From NCBI GenBank assembly GCA_004357655.1, contig SMVQ01000080.1:1-32426 (forward strand): a stretch of DNA of 32,426 bases, in the 5' to 3' direction. Below, piece by piece: positions 29,196-32,426 of this stretch. The translations under genes were made by a program, and so were the position numbers. The DNA comes from Planctomycetota bacterium. Lineage in GTDB: Bacteria; Planctomycetota; UBA1135; GCA-002686595. Position 1 is the stretch's first letter. Each line of letters begins with the position of its first letter. The notes under the pieces are model-generated. The model saw nothing but the letters and a program-made list of their open reading frames with translations. It made no database searches and was not told the origin of the DNA.

Positions 29196-29395
29196 CTCTG
29201 CTCCTCGAGCCCCGTACCCGCGCCAAGAGCGTGACCGTCGCATGACTCTGCTCCTCGAGCCCCGCACCCGCGCCAGGGGCGTGACCGTCGCATGACTCTG
29301 CTCCTCGAGCCCTGCACCCGCGCCAGGGGCGTGACCGTCGCATGACTCTGCTCCTCGAGTCCCGCACCCGCGCCAGGGGCGTGACGGTCGAATGA
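29172..29395. repeat. 50-bp tandem repeat bridging glmS and the next gene, each unit a 17-codon ATGA-linked mini-ORF
   Basis: Units start at 29172, 29222, 29272 and 29322, with a final 24-base partial at 29372. They differ at only a few positions: AAGAGC in copies 1-2 against AGGGGC in 3-5, and single changes such as CCC to CCT or TCC. Copy 1 begins inside glmS and encodes its conserved LAKSVTVE end. The partial copy ends in the ATG of the next gene. Reading from 29192, 29242, 29292 and 29342, each unit is an open frame of 17 codons (first one MTLLLEPRTRAKSVTVA). Each stop overlaps the next ATG as ATGA, finally at 29392. There are no unique spacers, so this is not CRISPR. Probably a slippage or recombination expansion of a former glmS/epimerase ATGA junction. 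Confidence 0.95.
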
Positions 29396-30351
29396 AGGTG
29401 CTGGTTACCGGCGGCGCGGGGTTCATCGGCTCGCATCTCTCCGAGCGGCTGTTGGCGCGCGGGGACGAGGTCACCGTGCTCGACAATTTCAACGACTTCT
29501 ACGACCCCGCGATCAAGCGCCGGAACGCATCCGCCCTCGCTGCAGCGGGGCAGGGCGCGCGCATCGTCGAGGGCGACATCCGCGACCAGGGGCTCGTGCA
29601 GGGGCTCTTCGACGAGGGCGAATTCGACGCCGTGGCGCACCTCGCCGCGATGGCCGGCGTGCGGCCTTCACTCGACGATCCGCTGCTCTACGAGGAGGTG
29701 AACGTGCGCGGCACGCTCATCCTGCTGGAGCAGATTCGCCGCCACGAAGGTCAGCGGTTCGTGTTCGCCTCGTCATCGTCCGTGTACGGGGGCAACGATG
29801 CCGTGCCGTTCAAGGAGACCGACGACATCCCGCGCCCCGTCTCGCCCTACGCGGCGACCAAGCGTGCCGGTGAGCTCATGGCGTACACGCACCACCACCT
29901 GTACGGGATCCCGACGACGTGCCTGCGCTTCTTCACGGTGTACGGCCCGCGGCAGCGGCCCGAGATGGCGATCCACAAGTTCGTCCGTGCCATCCTCGCG
30001 GGCGAGCCGCTGCCGTTCTTCGGAGATGGCAGCTCGCGGCGCGACTACACCTACGTCGACGACATCGTCGACGGCGTGGTCGCCGCGATCGACCGCTGCG
30101 CGGGCTACGAGATCTACAACCTGGGCGAGTCCGCCACGACCTCGCTCGCGGAGCTCGTCGGATTGATCGGCGAGGTGTGCGGTCGGGAGCCGGTCATCGA
30201 CCGCAGGCCCGTGCAGCCCGGAGACGTGGAGGTCACCTATGCGGACGTGAGCAAGGCTCGCGCCGGACTCGGCTACGATCCGAAGACGACCGTGCGTGAC
30301 GGTCTCGAACGATTCCTGGCCTGGTACCACAGTTCCAGGAGACAAGCATGA
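29392..30351 (+). CDS. NAD-dependent epimerase, probably UDP-glucuronate 4-epimerase
   Basis: This extended SDR protein of 319 residues has GGAGFIGS (7-14), DNFNDFYDPAIKRRN, AAMAGVRPSLDDP (85-97), SSSSVYGGN and the catalytic Tyr153/Lys157 in SPYAATKRAGE. It also has LRFFTVYGPRQRPEMAIHKF and RDYTYVDDIVDGV. The MAGVR and DNFNDFYDP blocks are characteristic of UDP-glucuronate 4-epimerases (UDP-glucuronate to UDP-galacturonate), though UDP-glucose 4-epimerase relatives share much of this. The ATG sits at the end of the 50-bp repeat and has no clear Shine-Dalgarno of its own; translation may depend on coupling from upstream. The stop overlaps the rmlA start (ATGA). Confidence 0.9.
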   Translation: MKVLVTGGAGFIGSHLSERLLARGDEVTVLDNFNDFYDPAIKRRNASALAAAGQGARIVEGDIRDQGLVQGLFDEGEFDAVAHLAAMAGVRPSLDDPLLYEEVNVRGTLILLEQIRRHEGQRFVFASSSSVYGGNDAVPFKETDDIPRPVSPYAATKRAGELMAYTHHHLYGIPTTCLRFFTVYGPRQRPEMAIHKFVRAILAGEPLPFFGDGSSRRDYTYVDDIVDGVVAAIDRCAGYEIYNLGESATTSLAELVGLIGEVCGREPVIDRRPVQPGDVEVTYADVSKARAGLGYDPKTTVRDGLERFLAWYHSSRRQA

Positions 30352-31079
30352 AAGGCGTCATTCTGGCCGGCGGGCTCGGGACCCGGCTGTTCCCCCTCAC
30401 CAAGATCACGAACAAGCACCTGCTGCCGGTCTACGACCGGCCGATGATCTATTATCCGATCCAGACCCTCGTGAACGCGGGCGTCGACGACATCATGATC
30501 GTCACCGGGGGCCGGAAGTCGGGGGATTTCCTCTCGTTGCTGGGCAACGGCAAGGACTTCGGGCTGAAGCACCTGAACTACACCTACCAGGAGGGCGAGG
30601 GCGGGATCGCGGAGGCGCTCGGGCTCGCGGAGCACTGGGCCGCGGGCGCGCCCCTCTGCGTGATGCTCGGCGACAATCTGATCGAGCGGAACATCAGGCA
30701 GGCCGTCTCCGACTTCAAGTCGCAGGGGCACGGCGCGAAGATCCTCTTGAAGAAGGTGCCCGATCCGCAGCGCTTCGGTGTCGCCCATATCGAGGGCGAC
30801 AAGGTCGTCGAGATCGTCGAGAAGCCGAAGGAGCCGAAGTCGGACAACGCCGTGATCGGTATCTACCTGTACGACGAGCGCGTCTGGAACATCATCCACG
30901 AGCTCGAGCCCTCCGACCGCGGCGAGCTCGAGATCACGGACGTCAACAACTGGTACATCCGCGACGGCTCGATGACGTTCGAGGTCCTCGAGGGCTGGTG
31001 GACGGACGCCGGGACCTTCGAGTCGCTCCACGCGGCCTCCAAGCTCGTGGCCGAGGGCGGCGCGAATCACCTGGATTGA
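30348..31079 (+). CDS. rmlA: Glucose-1-phosphate thymidylyltransferase-like sugar nucleotidyltransferase
   Basis: The 243-residue protein joins dTTP and glucose-1-phosphate to form dTDP-glucose, the first step to dTDP-rhamnose. It begins MKGVILAGGLGTRLFPLTKI, with the nucleotide loop at 8-18, and has PVYDRPMIYYPIQTLVNAG, EGEGGIAEALGLAE, the metal Asp109 in VMLGDN, VEKPKEPKSDNAVIGIYLYD and LEGWWTDAGTFESL. It is about 45 residues shorter than E. coli RmlA and lacks the extra C-terminal helices, a known short form. Its start overlaps the epimerase stop. rmlD and rmlB follow downstream, supporting the assignment. Confidence 0.9.
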   Translation: MKGVILAGGLGTRLFPLTKITNKHLLPVYDRPMIYYPIQTLVNAGVDDIMIVTGGRKSGDFLSLLGNGKDFGLKHLNYTYQEGEGGIAEALGLAEHWAAGAPLCVMLGDNLIERNIRQAVSDFKSQGHGAKILLKKVPDPQRFGVAHIEGDKVVEIVEKPKEPKSDNAVIGIYLYDERVWNIIHELEPSDRGELEITDVNNWYIRDGSMTFEVLEGWWTDAGTFESLHAASKLVAEGGANHLD

Positions 31080-31181
31080 AGCGGACCTTGGAACGGACGC
31101 AGCATTCGCACGGGGGCAGCTCCTCAGCCCAGACGAACCGGGTGGCCCCACGGACCGAGCATTCCGCGCTTCGCGCGCCGT

Positions 31182-31230
31182 GCTGGCGGCGCCCCGGCGG
31201 CTTCCCCGCCAGCCCGCCTGAACGGCGGGC
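31182..31230. other. Two adjacent stem-loops between rmlA and rmlD
   Basis: GCTGGCGG (31182-31189) pairs with CCGCCAGC (31206-31213) around a 16-base loop. GCCCGCC (31212-31218) pairs with GGCGGGC (31224-31230) around TGAAC. Both are perfect. The second ends 21 bases before the rmlD ATG. Without T-runs they are not standard intrinsic terminators. They could attenuate read-through, stabilise the upstream mRNA end or be a REP-like element. The rest of the 172-base gap 31080-31251 shows nothing recognisable. Confidence 0.45.
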
Positions 31231-31251
31231 GGCGGCCCCGAGGGTGAGCGC

Positions 31252-32163
31252 ATGAGTCCTGATTCGACCTCGCCGCCCCGCGCGCCCTCCAAGGTCCTCG
31301 TCACGGGCGGGGCGGGCATGTTGGGCAGCCAGGTCCTCCTGTGCGCGCCCGACGGCGTGACGGCCATCGGGACCGACAACCGGGCGGCGACGGGGGTGGA
31401 CCGTCCGGGGGTGGACCTGGCGGAGCCCGCGGACGTCGCGCGCCTCTTCGCCGAAGAGGGGCCCTTCTCCGGTGTCATCCACACGGCCGCGTACACGGCG
31501 GTCGACAAGGCGGAGGCGGAAGAGGCGCTCGCCTTGCGCGCGAATGGGACCGCTTGTGGTGTGCTCGCCGAGGCGTGCGCGCGGGCTGCCGTGCCGCTCG
31601 TGCTCGTCAGCACGGACTTCGTCTTCGACGGTACGGGGAGCCGGCCGTACCGCCCGGACGACCCGCCGAACCCGCTCTCCGCGTACGGCCGAACGAAGCT
31701 CGCGGGGGAGCAGGCTGCGCTCGCCGTGCACGCGGACGGCACGCGCATCGTGCGCACGCAGTGGTTGTACGGACCGCGCGGACGCCACTTCCCCGGTACG
31801 ATGCGCCGGCTCGCCCGGTCGCGTGCGAAGCTCGTGGTCGTCGCTGATCAGACGGGCTCGCCCACGTCGACGCTGGAGCTCGCGCCGGCGCTCTGGGACG
31901 TGCTCGTCGAGGGCCGGGAAGGCATCTATCACGCCGCTTGCGAAGGCGCGTGCACCTGGTACGACCTGGCCGTGGCCACGCTCTCGTACTCAGGTATCGA
32001 GGACGTCACCGTCGAGCCCTGCACGACCGCGGAGTACCCGTCGGCCGCCCCGCGACCGGAGTACAGTGTGCTGGACTGCTCGCGTCTCACCGAGCTGCGC
32101 GGCGCGCCGCTAGCCCCCTGGGAAGACGCCCTCAAGACCTATCTCGGCAGCGAGGCCCAATGA
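31252..32163 (+). CDS. rmlD: dTDP-4-dehydrorhamnose reductase
   Basis: The enzyme reduces dTDP-4-keto-L-rhamnose to dTDP-L-rhamnose. The 303-residue protein has the NADPH-binding GGAGMLGS (19-26), VIHTAAYTAVDKAEAEE, STDFVFDG from Ser120, and the catalytic Tyr145/Lys149 in SAYGRTKLAGE. RTQWLYGPRGRHFPGTM, VVVADQTGSPTST, GIYHAACEG and the C-terminal PRPEYSVLDCSRL are all typical of RmlD. AGGGTGAG lies just upstream of the ATG. The stop overlaps the next ATG (ATGA), coupling it to rmlB. Confidence 0.95.
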   Translation: MSPDSTSPPRAPSKVLVTGGAGMLGSQVLLCAPDGVTAIGTDNRAATGVDRPGVDLAEPADVARLFAEEGPFSGVIHTAAYTAVDKAEAEEALALRANGTACGVLAEACARAAVPLVLVSTDFVFDGTGSRPYRPDDPPNPLSAYGRTKLAGEQAALAVHADGTRIVRTQWLYGPRGRHFPGTMRRLARSRAKLVVVADQTGSPTSTLELAPALWDVLVEGREGIYHAACEGACTWYDLAVATLSYSGIEDVTVEPCTTAEYPSAAPRPEYSVLDCSRLTELRGAPLAPWEDALKTYLGSEAQ

Positions 32164-32426
32164 CTCGAACCGTGCTCGTCACCGGTGGCGCCGGGTTCAT
32201 CGGCAGCAACCTCATCCGGATGCTGGCGCGTGAGCGGCCCGACTGGCGGATCGTGAACCTGGACGCGCTCACCTACGCCGGGAACCTCGAGAACCTGACG
32301 TCGGTCGAGGATCGCGCGGGGTACACCCTCGTGCACGGCGACGTGTCGCGGCCCGAGGACGTGCGGCGCGCGTTCGCGGCCGCGGGCAACGGCGGCGTGC
32401 AGGCGGTCTTGCACCTCGCCGCGGAG
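32160..32426 (+). CDS. rmlB: dTDP-glucose 4,6-dehydratase, N-terminal part (runs off window)
   Basis: The first 89 codons are present. They read MTRTVLVTGGAGFIGSNLIR, then VNLDALTYAGNLENLTSVED and VLHLAAE. The segment NLDALTYAGNLENL after the GGAGFIGSN loop is the hallmark of RmlB, which converts dTDP-glucose to dTDP-4-keto-6-deoxyglucose. Catalytic residues lie beyond the window edge. The start overlaps rmlD in an ATGA, completing an rmlA-rmlD-rmlB set. Confidence 0.93.
   Translation, partial: MTRTVLVTGGAGFIGSNLIRMLARERPDWRIVNLDALTYAGNLENLTSVEDRAGYTLVHGDVSRPEDVRRAFAAAGNGGVQAVLHLAAE

Noticed and set aside
29172..29395. CRISPR array
   Set aside because: Whole 50-bp units repeat almost identically with no variable spacers, only about four and a half copies, and no cas genes nearby.
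27717..29492. Minus-strand open frame of 591 codons crossing the 50-bp repeats
   Set aside because: Antisense to glmS. It stays open only because of GC bias and the stop-free antisense strand of the repeat.

Overview
The window is a dense, very GC-rich bacterial chromosome segment (roughly 70% G+C by eye). Nearly every base is coding, and TTG and GTG starts and ATGA-type overlaps are frequent. The gene content fits Planctomycetota best: a Minf_1886-family protein, a TPR plus peptidase-MA-like metalloprotease, a sulfatase-fold lipoprotein, exported proteases carrying EF-hand-like DxNxNG loops, many lipoproteins, and a nucleotide-sugar locus. This is inferred from gene families; no rRNA or ribosomal protein gene is present to prove it.

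Layout. Positions 1-2076 (minus) hold a carbamoyltransferase module: a small SxtJ-like membrane protein, a NodU/CmcH-type O-carbamoyltransferase and the start of a membrane or secreted protein cut by the window edge. Positions 2371-3945 (minus) hold an exported trypsin-fold/PDZ protease and tRNA-Val(GAC). Positions 4168-9485 (plus) hold alanine dehydrogenase, UppP, an exported amidase-signature enzyme, a frameshifted GNAT acetyltransferase and GDP-mannose 4,6-dehydratase. Positions 9494-11043 (minus) hold a YwqK/MORN-like lipoprotein and a PGRP-type amidase lipoprotein. Positions 11313-20067 (plus) form a tightly packed run: TPR metalloprotease, sulfatase-like lipoprotein, thymidylate kinase, DNA polymerase III delta' subunit, Minf_1886 protein and AI-2E/PerM permease. 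A convergent S41 protease (20023-22548, minus) overlaps the end of the permease gene. From 22700 to the right edge (plus) lie moaC, accB, accC, an orphan lipoprotein, UDP-glucuronate decarboxylase, glmS, a UDP-glucuronate 4-epimerase-like gene, rmlA, rmlD and the start of rmlB.

How the genes work together. The right end is a supply line for surface polysaccharide. GlmS makes glucosamine-6-phosphate. The decarboxylase and epimerase would turn UDP-glucuronate into UDP-xylose and UDP-galacturonate. RmlA, RmlB and RmlD make dTDP-rhamnose, and Gmd, farther left, starts GDP-deoxyhexose synthesis. UppP recycles the undecaprenyl carrier used for glycan export. AccB and AccC feed malonyl-CoA to fatty-acid synthesis. 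Several exported proteases and a peptidoglycan-type amidase point to envelope maintenance.

Most unusual feature. A 50-bp tandem repeat (29172-29395, about 4.5 copies) begins inside the conserved 3' end of glmS and ends at the start codon of the following epimerase gene. Because of the 50-bp period, every unit forms a 17-codon mini-ORF whose stop overlaps the next start as ATGA. The result is an unbroken chain of five stop/start overlaps between two metabolic genes. It looks like the expansion of what was once a single ATGA gene junction.
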